From Xanthostigma xanthostigma (Eukaryota; Arthropoda; Insecta; Raphidioptera; Raphidiidae): a stretch of DNA of 64,000 nucleotides. The DNA lies in contig OY754473.1 of assembly GCA_963575645.1 (NCBI GenBank), forward strand, positions 3,658,001 to 3,722,000, given 5' to 3'. Within the stretch, counting starts at the first letter, position 1. Every line of letters begins with the position of its first letter. Positions 1 to 10,856 of the stretch are shown here, one piece after another. A program made the position numbers and the translations under genes. The notes beneath the pieces are model-generated. The model was not told the origin of the DNA and did not search any database. It worked only from the letters and a program-made list of their open reading frames with translations.

Positions 1-11
1 CTACCTACGCA

Positions 12-176
12 TATTGTTATGGGGCAACAATCGGCTTGTTATTCTGACAATGACGCACAGATTGTTAAGGGACAACAATCGGCTTGTTGTTCTAACAATG
101 ATACACAGATTGTTATCATACCTTTATGTAAATGACGTCTTCTACACTACGCACGTAGTATTACAGAAATAAAGAA

Positions 177-208
<32 letters not shown>

Positions 209-475
209 GGGGCAACAATCGACTTGTTATTCTGACAATTCTTCACAGATTGTTGCGGCATAACATTCAGCTTGTTGTTCTAACAATGATACGCATATTG
301 TTATGGGGCAACAATCGGGTTGTCATTCTAACAATGACACACAGATTGTTGCGGGACAACAATCGCCTTGTTGTTCTAACAATGATACGCATATTGTTAT
401 GGGGCAACAATCGGTTTGTTATTCTGACAATGGCACACGGATTGTTGTGGGACTTGCTTGTTCAAACAATAACAG
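12..475. repeat. 48-bp tandem hairpin satellite
   Basis: About eight imperfect copies of a 48-bp unit run from attgttatggggcaacaatc to the next attgtt. Two units lie at 12-115 and about five and a half at 207-475. Between them is a spacer with a (TTA)n microsatellite at about 178-208. Each unit contains short self-complementary pairs such as attgttgt-ggg-acaacaat, so a transcript would fold into a row of small hairpins. Related copies lie at about 31395-31490, 32790-32930 and (truncated) 52740-52757. No protein function is inferred from the short ORFs that cross it. Confidence 0.8.
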
Positions 476-901
476 TATGCGTAGTGTAAAAAAGGCTTTG
501 TTGCCAAATTCCAGACAACAATGAATTCAAGGAAAAAGAAAGAACTATCCAGCGGATATATATACCACCGCGATAGCGCCGTAAAGAGGCAGTCATGCAT
601 GTGCTTCATCGAGTTAACAATCGACAAATAGTATTGACATAAATTGACAGTCAGTACAGTGAACAGTACTGAGGTAACTGAGATATGTAGATAAATGAAC
701 TGTGCAAATATGTGTGCTGGGAGGTCTCTGTTACAATAAAATTCTGTTTTTAAAAAGTCAAAAAACTGCACCCCTTAATCCTTCTCGAAAACCCAATGAA
801 TGCAATCTATATTGATTTGAAGTCTATCAAAAATTATTAATTTATTAATTTCGAATCGACAACGTATTTAGAACACTCACGCTGTCTATACCAAAGGACA
901 T
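476..901. other. Unassigned AT-rich intron sequence
   Basis: I recognise no gene, tandem repeat or element end in this stretch. A minus-strand ORF of 124 codons crosses 397-771, but it starts inside the hairpin satellite, lacks splice sites and resembles no family I know. Confidence 0.5.
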
Positions 902-1391
902 CGATCAAACCTTATGGGATTTAGTTCTAGGTTAAATTGATCGAAAATGGTTTTATTTTATAGTTTAAAGGCCACTAAGAAAAAGTGTCCATGGGCGCAC
1001 AGCCTAAGAACCAATATATTTTTAGCTACAGATATGTTTAACGAGATTTTAGATATCAATTGAATTCACAATCTTAAAAAATCCTAAGCTCTAGAAATAT
1101 GTTTTCGAGTGCGCTGAAGCCGAGTATGACATTACTATTTTACACAGGGTGACACCTTCCAACCTAGTTTTCGACTATTTTTTTATTTCTAAAAAAAAGC
1201 ACAAAAGTTGGAACATGTTTGTGAATTCAATGGATGTCCCTATATCTAAAATCTAGCTACACATATCTGTAGCTAAAAATCTATTGGTTTTTAGACTATG
1301 CGCCCATGGACACTTTTTCTCAGTGACCTTTAAACTATAAAATAAAACCATTTTCTATCAATTTAACCGAGAACCAAATCTCATAAGGTTT
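902..1391. mobile_element. Long-inverted-repeat MITE
   Basis: The segment at about 902-1073 is repeated in inverted orientation at about 1218-1391. Shared blocks include aaaaagtgtccatgggcgca paired with tgcgcccatggacacttttt, and agctacagatatgt paired with acatatctgtagct. The central 145 bp is unpaired. There is no coding capacity, which suggests a non-autonomous foldback or MITE. No target duplication was resolved. Confidence 0.65.
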
Positions 1392-1739
1392 GTGCGGAGT
1401 CCTTTGACAAGCTCCACTACTGTTGTCGTCGCGGAGTCGCGGGTAGCGGCTGGTACCGTATAGTATAGGCAAAAACATTCGAAATTAAGCAGCGAAATCC
1501 AACTCCGCGAAGGTCGGTAGGTTATATATATAATTTCTTTTTAATGAATATAATATACATATATCTAAGATGTTAATATTCACAGTAATTCTACGAGGTC
1601 GTTCCATTTTAGGTTTAAAGATGAATAGAGCTTATTCATTCAAAATTGTATAAATGACTCTATTTCAATACGATGTCTTTTAACACAGAAATTACCTAAC
1701 CTAACCAAACGATTCCGTTGCAGCGTTTATCATTCGAAT
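1392..1739. other. Unassigned intron sequence
   Basis: AT-rich, with no ORF, tandem array or element end that I can support. The motif acctaacctaacc at about 1694-1706 is too short to call telomeric. Confidence 0.5.
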
Positions 1740-2148
1740 TAGTGATGTGTCCACATGACTCTTTATTGGGAGCTGGCTCCGAGCGCTCCGTTCACAAAAA
1801 AGAGTCGCTCAGAGCGAGTCGTTCAAAGGAGCGACACTATACAGTACGCACTACACAAATGTGCAGACTGCAGAGGTGTGAACTGTCATCATGCATGCTC
1901 AGGAGTCACGAAGCATTGCACAGCACAATACACACTCAGCTCTGAGCTCATTTTAATATGATTCTGATCTTATATTATTCGCATTTCGGATAAACTATAA
2001 AGTATAATAAAAGCTGAACAATAATAACGTTTATTGTTACAATATTATACCTTTGTCAACGACGTCAATGTGAATGGTTTAAGTCACTATAAGTTTAGTA
2101 CTATTACACTTACAGTGTGTCATTCAACATTAAATGATTCAGCAAAGA
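1740..2148 (+). mobile_element. hAT-type family A MITE, 3'-truncated
   Basis: Begins with the hAT-like terminus tagtgatgtgtccacatgac and continues through gagctggctccg, agagtcgctcagagcgagtc and cattcaacattaaatgattc. The same sequence recurs at 11205-11635 plus 12193-12210 (inverted), 22140-22679 (inverted) and 42892-43102. The right terminus is missing here, so no target duplication can be read. The superfamily is inferred from the terminus and from 8-bp duplications in similar elements of this window. Confidence 0.65.
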
Positions 2149-2412
2149 TATTCATTATTTATTATCCTCTATATTTTCCAAGTTATGTTAAAAACAGACA
2201 TTACTGCAGTGTATATAAATTAAAATATACCTAAGCAAAGAAGCAAAGCAAATAAGAAAAATAAAGCTACACAAACATTCGACCAAATCTAAAGGTTGTT
2301 TTTGACCTAAAATATTTTCGTGTCCAAAAAATGTGTACATAAAAAACTAAACAAAACACAATAAAATTTTTAATACTACACAAAAATAATTAATATATGT
2401 TCAAATGGTTAC
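2149..2412. other. Intron downstream of the last visible Ig exon
   Basis: AT-rich sequence directly 3' (in the minus-strand gene) of the splice donor at 2411-2412. Nothing else is recognisable. Confidence 0.5.
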
Positions 2413-2583
2413 CTTGGAGTCTGATAAGACCTTGATCCTTGCCAAGGACGTTCTGCGACGAGCAAATGTAGCCTCCGAACTCCGACTTGTGCAGGGATCG
2501 TATCGTCAAATTCATCAACAGTGAGTAGTCGTTCAATACCACTTCGATCATCTTGTATTTGGTGCCTTGGATCAACTTTTCAC
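2413..2583 (-). CDS. DIP-like gene exon: C-terminal half of Ig3
   Basis: The acceptor is ttttttccag ending at 2584 and the donor is CAAG|gtaacc at 2412. The exon is 171 bp: two bases finish a glycine codon, 56 codons follow, and one base starts the next. It encodes the late strands of Ig3, including YKMIEVVLNDYSLLMNLTIR and the F-strand signature SEFGGYICSSQNVLG, ending GLIRLQ. In DIP proteins this corresponds to the NLTI..L..SDFG.Y.C.S.N.LG segment. The F-strand cysteine pairs with the cysteine in exon 26676-26795. A repeat copy (family B) begins only about 23 bp upstream of the acceptor. The following exon is outside the window or was not recognised. Confidence 0.88.
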
Positions 2584-2605
2584 CTGGAAAAAAATACGTA
2601 TTAAT

Positions 2606-3184
2606 AATATCTTTCCGTTTTGAGGTCGCCCGAATCCCAAAAATATATTTTTGAAAAAACTTCTGTTAGTCTGTGAACACGATACAGGTCAAACGGATAA
2701 GCGGATTGAAACCAAATTTTGGGAGGATGTTTGGTATGCAAATACGAAGAGCCCTATTGTTTTTAGGGAAAATCGGCGCATGCGCAGAAGAGATATATGC
2801 TATAACGGTGTTTTTTATATCATAATCGTATACTTTTCATAACGGCTTATTATTCTATTTATTTTTTCCAGAAAGTTTCGTTAAACAATTTTTTTTCTAA
2901 ACTTTATAGTTTCGGAAATATTTTGAAAATACGAAAAAAATCAGCCGCTCTTTTGTTTTATGGATCTGTCAGAAATAAACTAGTTCAGCATGCTTTGATT
3001 AATTTTTGACGTGGAACATATTATGTAGGTAACCATGGCAACGAATAGCAAATATCATATTGAATACCAGCCATTACCCGCGTCACCTCACACGATATCA
3101 GAAATTTTCTTTTCTTTATTATAATCAAATGTCAATATTTTTGAAGTTGGAATGGTCCCGTCGCCCAATTGGCTGGAATTTTTT
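2606..3184 (+). mobile_element. Dispersed repeat family B, left-truncated copy
   Basis: Shares long similarity with 41164-42075 and, inverted, with 20986-21636 and 23363-23588; the right end alone recurs at about 35625-35727. Diagnostic strings are gtgaacacgatacaggtcaa, ccaaattttgggaggatgtt, ttcggaaatattttgaaaat and ggaatggtcccgtcgcccaa. The left end of the full element is cccaacccacaagtgggg, and this copy lacks about 50 bp of it. No terminal inverted repeat or intact ORF was found, so the class is unknown. Confidence 0.7.
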
Positions 3185-3550
3185 ATCTTCGACAAAAAAA
3201 AGGTTCTTTTCATCTATACATGATATATCTATAAATGCTTTAAGCATTCAACATTTAAGAACGCATAGGCGTGAATTGTGGCGACACAAAGTCAGCGACA
3301 AGTGCCGAACCCCCCGCGTCGGTTTATAATGGCGGCTAGTTCCGGAATCGTCGCAACGGATATATCAGAGGCACTGAAGTGACGTCGCAATAACAACTTA
3401 TGTTTTATGTATTACTTTTATTTCAGTTTCACGCTAAAGCGTCGTCGCCGAAGACGTTTTACAAAAAGTTTGTTTTGTCCGGCGATGGCTCGGTTCGGAA
3501 CTGCCTTCCTTCCCCAAGTCAATCGCAGGGGGAATTCACAGACGTTCAAC
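3185..3550. other. Unassigned, locally GC-richer sequence
   Basis: Holds a CpG-containing stretch around 3276-3355 (gtggcgacacaaagtcagcg, gaaccccccgcgtcgg) but no recognisable exon. Short ORFs here do not resemble known proteins. Confidence 0.4.
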
Positions 3551-3929
3551 ATAATAATAATAATGCGTTTAAACGTCCGTTTCTCGACTTGATGTCATAA
3601 CAGACACCATTCGCACCATTACTTACTATTTTCCATCTATCACACTTCCCGTTATTTTCTACATTTTTAAACTTCCACTTAATTAATAGCAATGGGCGAA
3701 TTAAGGAATTTTAGGACATTAGGATAAGGTAGGCAAACTTTGAGCACAGGAGTTTGACAGGTAATCGGTCATGGCTTTGAATAAGGAACCATCTCGATAT
3801 TTATCTGGAATTGTTGAGGGAAACCATGGAAAACCTCAACAAGACGGCCGGTACAGGAATTACCATTTCTCGGCGAGAGGCAGCAGGAGAAAATCCCAGC
3901 CACATCTGCCCCCGCCGGGATTCGAACCC
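3551..3929 (-). mobile_element. tRNA-derived SINE, unit 1
   Basis: Read on the minus strand, this runs from a B-box-like gggttcgaatcccggcggg at its right end through the SINE body (tctcgccgagaaa, ttgttgaggttttccatgg, tatcgagatggttccttatt, gcgaatggcgtctgttatga) to a (ATT)n tail at 3551-3563. The A box is absent. The unit is fused at 3929/3930 to a second SINE 3' fragment. Confidence 0.75.
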
Positions 3930-4136
3930 TTTCCATCTATCACACTTCCCGGTATTTTCTACATTTTTAAACTTCCACTTAATTAATGGCAATGGGCGAA
4001 TGAAGGAATTTTAAGACATTAGGATAAAATAGGCAAATTTTGAGCACAGGAGTTCGACAGATAATCGGCCATGGCCTTAAATAAGGAATGCATCTCGATA
4101 TTCATCTGGAATTATTGAGGGAGACATGGAAAACCT
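3930..4136 (-). mobile_element. SINE 3' fragment, unit 2
   Basis: Begins at tttccatctatcacacttcc directly after the B box of unit 1 and continues through the SINE body on the minus strand. It meets unit 3 head to head near 4137. The same B-box/ccatctatc junction occurs at 7649/7650. Confidence 0.7.
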
Positions 4137-4394
4137 TGTTGAGGTTTTCCATGGTTTACCTCAACAATTCCAGATAAATATCGAGATGGCTCCTTATTCA
4201 TGGCCATGGCCGATTACCTGTCAAACTTCGCCTACCTTATCCTAATGTCCCAAAATTCCTTCGTTCACCTATTGCTATTAATTAAGTGGAAGTTTAAAAA
4301 TGTAGAAAATAACGGGAAGTGGTGATAGATGGAAAATAGTAATGGTGCGAATGGCGTCTGTTATGACATAAAGTCGAGAAACGGACGTTAGTTA
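4137..4394 (+). mobile_element. SINE 3' fragment, unit 3 (inverted partner)
   Basis: Plus-strand copy of the same SINE body, from aggttttccatggtttacc to gtcgagaaacggacgtta. With unit 2 it forms an imperfect palindrome of about 200-bp arms centred near 4138. Confidence 0.7.
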
Positions 4395-5348
4395 ATAATT
4401 AATCAATCGAGTACCCAGAACCAAATGTGTGCTGTCAAATTTTAACCTTGAACGAATGACGCCATTTTTAAAAACTGAACAATTAAAAATTGACATTCGT
4501 GACGTCACTAGTCAGTGAGTTAGGGACCGGGCGGCTTAGTCTTGTGTTACTTATATATAATATATATATATAAAAAGCAGCTATTATGTACAAGTGTAAC
4601 GGAGTCTTCTGCTATATAATAAGGCCAAGTATCGCACAGTCTGTCTCGCTTCAATACAAGTGTTTTTTCTCGCTCGCAGAAGTAATTACAATGACACGAC
4701 TAATTAAACTACGCGGAGAGTCTTTGATGTAACCGCAGTCCAACATTCTAATTGAAAGTAATGAGAATTTAATATGTATAGCTCTGGCTGTCTCAACGTA
4801 CAGGCTGTTCACGTAAAACGTCTCAACTGGGGATAGTGTTGCCAGGCGTCCGGATAAAGCCGGGCATGGTTAGGCTTTTTGATTGCGTGTCCGACCAAAA
4901 TAAACGGTGTCCGGCTTGCCCGGCTTTTGTTAGGCTTTTTACATTTCACAAACGAGCGAACGTCGAGCGTGGCCGAGCGCAGGCGAATATGAATAATAAT
5001 TTTTATTAACTTAAAGAAAAGAAGTTTTGTTTTGTTTAGATTGTTTTTTATTTTGTTTTGGGAAGTAATAGCAGGTACATAAGACTTATTTGTGCAATTG
5101 CCTTTCATTAGAATTTAAGAAAAATTTAAAATGTTGATAAATGTTTATCTGGAATTTAATTTTGACTGATGACTTTGGCTGATTAGTAATAAAATACTTG
5201 AACTGAAGACTAAAAAAAGGATTCTGATTTTAAATAATATGAAAAAAAAACAAAATTTTAAAAAATCATAGAATTCGGAGCTGTTTTTGCGGTCATAGCA
5301 ATATTGCCTGTTTTTATTGACGCGACTATACCCTATATAATATAGATT
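4395..5348. other. Unassigned sequence with a small TA repeat
   Basis: Contains (TA)n-rich DNA at about 4550-4575 and a segment tagtgttgccaggcgtccgg at about 4836 that resembles a DNA-transposon terminus, but no matching second end was found. No gene is recognised; the 99-codon minus ORF at 4809-5108 has no family features. Confidence 0.4.
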
Positions 5349-6350
5349 AGGATATACAGCTGGTGTTTTTTGAGTTCAGTTTTTTTTTAGCAGCTTGAAA
5401 ATATACGAACAAATACTTCAAGTAACATGTTTTATCAAAACTCAAAAATAAAAAAGGAAAGGGCTTTCAAAGTTTAATTAAATTTTATCGAATTTTGAGG
5501 TCGATCCTGACGCTATGGTATGTCACTATGGAACTATGTTATGTCATTATCAAGTATTCACAGAAATTGTCCGAAGTTGTCCACGTTTTGTTGGACACAA
5601 AGATGCGTGAGCCATAGCCATGCTTGTAGTGGCAATAAGGGTCTTCCGCGAATTATTTGAGATGCATTTCCGATTCTTGCTATCATTTCTTCGCGTGTGT
5701 TAATCGGGCTTTTGAATTAATTAATAGTTATTAGCGTAACTAGTAGTCTAAGTCATTCATCGCACTTACAGGTCATGACTTAGCCTACAAGTTACGCCCA
5801 TAATTTTATTCAACAATTGCCCGTTATTCATGTTTTATTTATTGTTATTAATGAGATGTTGTAAATATCTATTTATTTCTTTATAAAAAAAACAGTCAAT
5901 ACTAACAGCACCAAACAGCACGATTCAATGTTTTGGTTTGAGGTTAGCCGGTTATGAATAAACTCCATGTCGAAAACATTCGGCCTCTCAATTTTAACCT
6001 CAATGGGTAACAACAGGGAGTTGTTGTTACCTACTATTTCGTTACGACTCAGAAAATAGTTACGTTTATTTTCATTACTCCACAATGGCCGAGCTAGTAG
6101 GAATCTTCATTGAGTTATGACAAGTAATTGTCACCAGTCGGTAAATGGCTATTTAGGGTTCGGTTTTTAGGCATGATAAAACATGAATAACGCGCATGAG
6201 TTGAATAAATAAAATTTTAAACATTTAATTATACTTTTTGAACGTCTGTTTCTCTCTTATTTTTGAGTTTTGATAAAAAAGTCAGTTGAAATATTTGTTC
6301 GTCTATTTGATTTCTGCACGCTGTTAAAAAAGAAGAATCATCCTGTATAC
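5349..6350. mobile_element. TIR element with ~130-bp imperfect inverted ends
   Basis: The left arm, about 5349-5492 (gatatacagctgg, acgaacaaatac, ttatcaaaactcaaaaata), pairs with the right arm, about 6205-6350 (tatttttgagttttgataaa, atttgttcgt, atcctgtatac). A second, shorter inverted pair lies inside: cgttattcatgttttatt at about 5823 and aaaacatgaataacg at about 6179. No transposase ORF was seen. The class is unknown. Confidence 0.55.
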
Positions 6351-6780
6351 GACCGTATAAATGTGCCGAAACGTTTACCGTCCCGTTTTAAATTATACAA
6401 CATTGCGAATTGAATTCAGTCGAGAGATTCATAAAACAAACGCTATCGTTTCGAAAAACAATTGTATAAAAAGACAGAAGAATAACAATAAATCCATCGA
6501 GTTTACAGTATTTGACCGGAACTGTTAAGTCCTGGAAACATATAGAAGAGCATAAAGCAGCCGCATTCTTTCGCCGCCGCGCCGTCAAGTGTCCCCACTT
6601 ATGAAAATAAAAGTATTATCGATCCTGAAAACGCCGACCGGGAATGGGAAAGCACTGGAATAAAAGTTGAATAAATGCAATTCCGAAAGAACGAGATACG
6701 AGTATTATACCCTTTCAGTGTACAGGCCGAACAAATAAAATAAAAATGCGAGTGCTCGTGGGACGCATGGTTGATGTGAA
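6351..6780. other. Unassigned intron sequence
   Basis: No element end, tandem repeat or convincing ORF seen. Confidence 0.45.
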
Positions 6781-7096
6781 ATTTAAGCGAAATTCAATTA
6801 ACTAAATTTCGCCCTGTCAATTAACGAAATTCTAGTAACTAAATATCGCCCTGTAACTAAATTTTGCCCTGTCATCTAGTGGTCGCCTTTAACAAAAGCC
6901 AGGTTATAATCCAACGCATACACAAAGCAAGCATCAGGCGTTGTCAACTAACGAAATACAAGTAACTAAATTTCGCCCTGTTATTTAGATGTCGCCTTCA
7001 ACTAAAGTCACGTTCAATCCAACGCACACAAACGTAACGTCTTTCAATAAAAGTGTCGCGCCAATTGCGCGGTTTTACTCCCAACCAAACGCGCTA
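6781..7096. repeat. Dispersed repeat family C, copy 1
   Basis: Shares most of its length with 61261-61611. Both contain repeated phrases (taactaaatttcgccctgt, acgaaattctagtaact, aatccaacgcatacacaaag) and end gttttactcccaaccaaacg. Internally it is an imperfect two-unit tandem. Class unknown. Confidence 0.65.
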
Positions 7097-7264
7097 TTAG
7101 ATGTATCGCATTAAAAAGTCGGTCGAGTACAAACTTTATATTTCGTATGTGCGTTTTGTTTCTACGGTCCTTTCCTTGTGTAAGCTATGGCTTGAATACA
7201 ACTACGTATGTAGGTACGATTTTGTATCTAGATCCATCTACTAGACTCTAGAGAGTAGAGACTT

Positions 7265-8000
7265 AATAATAATAATAATAATAATAATGCGTTTAACGTC
7301 CGTTTCTCGACTTTATGTCATAACAGACGCCATTCGCACAATTACTATTTTCCATCTTACCACACTTCCCGTTATTTTCTACATTTTTAAACTTCCACCT
7401 TATCAACAGCAATGGACGAATGAAGGAATTTTAGGACATTAGGATAAGGTAGGCAAATTTTGAGCACAGGAGTTTGACAGGTAATCGGCCATGGCCTTGA
7501 ATAAGGAACCATCTCGATATTTATCTGGAATTGTTAAGGGAAACCAAGGAAAACCTCAACAAGACGGCCGCTACAGGAATTACCGTTTCTCGGCGAGAGG
7601 CAGCAGGAAAAAGTCCCAGCCACATCTGCCCTCACCGGGACTCGAACCCGTTCCATCTATCACACTTCCCGTTATTTTCTACATTTTTCAACTTCCACAA
7701 TAGCAATGGGCAAATGAAGGAATATTAGGACATTAGGATAAGGTAAGCAAATTTTGAGCACAAGAGTTTGACAGGTATCGGCCATGGCCTAGAATAAGGA
7801 ACCATCTCGATATTTATCTGGAATTATTGAAGGAAACCATGGAAAAACTCAACAAGACGGCCGGTACCTACAGGAATTAACCGTTTCTCGGCGAGAGGCA
7901 GCTGGAAAAAGTCCCGGCCACATCTTCCCTCGCCCGGATTTGAACCCAGTACTTCCCGAATGCGAGTCTTGTGCTCTCACCACTACGCCACCCCGCTCGA
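7265..8000 (-). mobile_element. Dimeric tRNA-derived SINE
   Basis: Two SINE units share one orientation. Unit 1 (7265-7649) runs from the (ATT)n tail at 7265-7288 to a B box (cgggttcgagtcccggtg on minus). It is fused to unit 2 (7650-8000), which is complete to its tRNA-like head: on minus an A-box stretch tggcgtagtggtgagagc at about 7970-7990 and a B box ggttcaaatcc at about 7939-7949. The fusion point matches that at 3929/3930. Confidence 0.8.
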
Positions 8001-8789
8001 CTTCATTTCTCCGTTAATGCAAAGAATTGTCAGCTCTGGACGAACGATTCGTGATCCGAAAAAACTATTCGAATCCTGTGATTCGAATCAATTTATTATA
8101 CAAAAAGGAGCAATTCGAATCATTTTCGGTGTTTCGAATCAGTTTTCTCAGAGGATTCGTCCCAGCTCCGATATGTCTAGAGTTTCCGATTTGTCTTTGC
8201 GATCGAACTATAATACGCGAGTCGTCGTCCCGTTCAACAGTCGTCCTCGGCTGTGGTCTCGGTGTGTCAGGAAGAGAACGCGTCTCTCCCGGCGTCTGTA
8301 CGTACGTACGTAGAGACACACGCATTCCTGCAGTCAGCGGTGTTGACACGGGCCCCGCGCGCACTCCAAGCGACCGTGCGGTGTGACACACCGGTGGGAC
8401 ATGGCTTCTAATAAGAGTCTGTCGTCGTTTGTAACAGGAAATGCATAAATCATGTACGCCGTCGCTTGTCTTGTGTGTATGTGTAACGTCCGAATGCCTG
8501 GAATCTCTCCTCTTCCTCTCTCTCTCTCGGGCGCGAGATGGTTCTCTCGCTGGTACCAGTGAATAATGGATCCGTCTTGAGAAATGGCTTATTGCGATAT
8601 TAATTATGTTGTTTCAAGGCAAGGGGTGCAAAGTACAGTACTTATCTTGCAGAAATGGACTTGTTAATCATTTTAAGAGCCTCTCAGTCAGTGCTTAGTG
8701 GACAGCACGTTAGAGGAAGAGAGATCGCGACAGAGCCGGAGTAGAAAAGAGAGAATATAATTTCAATATCGATCGTTTTTTAAAAATTT
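8001..8789. other. GC/CpG-richer unassigned stretch
   Basis: The part at about 8160-8420 is clearly richer in G+C and CpG (cgtacgtacgtacg, acacgggccccgcgcgcact) than its neighbours. Three overlapping ORFs of 108-119 codons on both strands reflect this composition rather than a recognised protein. It could be a promoter or non-coding first exon of an unseen transcript, or repeat-derived; I cannot tell which. Confidence 0.3.
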
Positions 8790-9905
8790 TAGGGTTCCGT
8801 ACCTCAAAAGGAAAAAAGGAATCCTTATAAGATCACTAGTTGGTCCGTCTGTCTGTCAAGACTCTTGGGAATCAAAACCTATAGAGAAATTAATGACCTA
8901 AAATTATTGTATTTTTATTGGAAAAATGTTTTTATGGCATAATAGTATATTGTGCGATTATAGTGAGAGAAGGAGAAGATTCCATGAGTGTGAAATTTGC
9001 CGCACGAGCGTAGCGAGTGCGGTAACACGTGAGTGGAATATTCTCCTTCGATCAATAGTCGCACATAATACTATATTCAACTAGCACGAGTAATATGTAA
9101 TCGGGGCCCTGATAAAAGAGGGAGAAATAATAAATCACTTCATTGATTGACGTACCCACCGTCCTCGATGCACACAAGATGGCCCTGACTTTCGCTGAAT
9201 TGCGATGCTGTTTTCATATATACAAATCGCAACCGCTTTCCTATTGGTCGAGAAACTGTGCAGTAATATATTACCGTACAGTTTCGGCTCATTATTAGCA
9301 CTCTACGCGTCAACATGAAGTAATTTATTTTCTCCCGAATTTAGCAGGGCCCCGAAATTATATATTAGTTACGCGTGTTGAATAAATGATTTTTTAATTG
9401 ATTGATGTTATATTTTTGACTGTTCATATCTGTATTTACAGCCATATGAATCAATAAATTATTATTATTATTATAGGGTACTTCCCGTTGACCCAGAATC
9501 ATGAAATTTGGCAAGAAGCAATGTCTTACAGCACAAGTAAAGGAAAAAATTCGAAAACCCACAACATGCTACGCACGTACACAGTAACAGTTCTAATACA
9601 AAACAAGCGTCCGCTACCAATCGCGATGCGTTTATACAGCACAATATGAGAACCCTCGCATACAACACGGTACGACAACTAGGCTATCAGATATAGCCAC
9701 GAGGTACAATACAGTTCAATAGTCGATCTAAAGTTGGTAAACTGACCGCGGCGTTTGTCGATGTATGTGGACAAGTTTTCCAACGGCTAAGCGGGAACAA
9801 TCTTCGAGATTTGATTCTCGTGATGGACGAAGAACTATTTACATATCTACAAGTTTGTACGGAACCCTCGGTGCGCGAGTCCGAATCGCACTTGGCCGGT
9901 TTTTG
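8790..9905. mobile_element. Lepidopteran 'aacggaaccct' repeat, interrupted by family D
   Basis: The left end tagggttccgtacctcaaaa (8790) and the right segment gtacggaaccctcggtgcgc followed by agtccgaatcgcacttggcc (to 9905) are known to me as ends of an abundant lepidopteran repeat. The outer 13 bp (agggttccgtac / gtacggaaccct) are inverted. The element is split by family D (8941-9388) and a short AT-rich stretch with (ATT)n at about 9457-9474. Confidence 0.65.
8941..9388. mobile_element. Family D two-hairpin repeat, copy 1
   Basis: Nearly identical to 25969-26480. It consists of two adjoining inverted repeats. The first, about 8941-9080, pairs gagaaggagaagattcca with ggaatattctccttc. The second, about 9080-9388, pairs tattcaactagcacgagtaa and cggggccctg with cagggccccg and ttacgcgtgttgaata. 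No ORF. Probably a non-autonomous foldback DNA element. Confidence 0.7.
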
Positions 9906-10856
9906 AAGTAAAACTTCTTTACGCACGCTTGACTTGGGGAGTAAGCTGGTGAATGCGTGACGAGAGATTTACGTAAGTGTGATCGGGCGAGGCGAACGGA
10001 AGTTGAGAAGGAGATATAAGTCAGTGAAGATAGAAAGAGGATGACAAATACTTCACTCGCTAGTGGCGCCATCAGGTGGCCGAACATATAAGCAGTACTA
10101 ACAATAGAATGACACATACTTTACTTGCCAGTGGCGCTATCGGGTGACAGAAAAAAGTTTTGTAAACCTACTTTAAATAATATTTCATAAAGATTTACGC
10201 TTAAAATCCAACGAGAGCTAAGTAATTGCAATGTATTACTTTTGTTTTCTATATCTTTATGTCTATATTTCTTTCTTCTTACATTAGACTGTTCATTTCG
10301 TTCTTGAACAATTTTATAAATTAATATTTTGTTAAATACATTAAATATTCTACGTTTAAAGTGAATAAGCACACTCGTTTTTTTTTATTAAATGTGCCGT
10401 TTGCCAGTGTGTCAGTATGGGTCATCGAAATTTTGACTATATCCAATTTATCTTAACAATTTTAACAACTTAATTATATTTTGACACCTTACTACGACTA
10501 GATCTAATTAAGCTAAAGTTTTAAAATTTTGCACACTTGTAATAGTCCGGTGATAATACATAAATCCAATATGGCGGACTCTACAGGATTGTACTTCTAT
10601 TATACCGTTCGTCATTTGTCTATGATGGTAATTTTGCTTCTGACGTTTCAACACATTTTCCACCAGACTTGTATTGTGACGGTATGAGCAAATAATATGT
10701 GAATTGTTTCGCTTTGGTTTGTTAATATCATGTCGTTCGGTGTATACTGATATAGTTCATGCCGCAAAGGTCGAACTGTACAAATACAAAATACCCCCGG
10801 CTTCACGAATACCGAATTTTATCTATGCATCGTGTCCACCGACAGTGGTAACAGTA
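9906..10856. other. Unassigned, with a short imperfect direct repeat
   Basis: Two related segments, about 10038-10083 and about 10107-10150 (atgacaaatacttcactcgc / atgacacatactttacttgc plus agtggcgc), lie about 69 bp apart. The remainder is AT-rich with no recognised gene or element. Confidence 0.4.

Noticed and set aside
12..475. CRISPR-like array
   Set aside because: Repeats are contiguous 48-bp units without unique spacers, in an animal genome.
1694..1706. Telomeric-type repeat acctaacctaacc
   Set aside because: Only two or three imperfect units of the wrong type for the insect TTAGG repeat.
8027..8391. Three overlapping 108-119-codon ORFs
   Set aside because: All arise from GC-rich composition with fewer stop codons; none has a recognisable domain.
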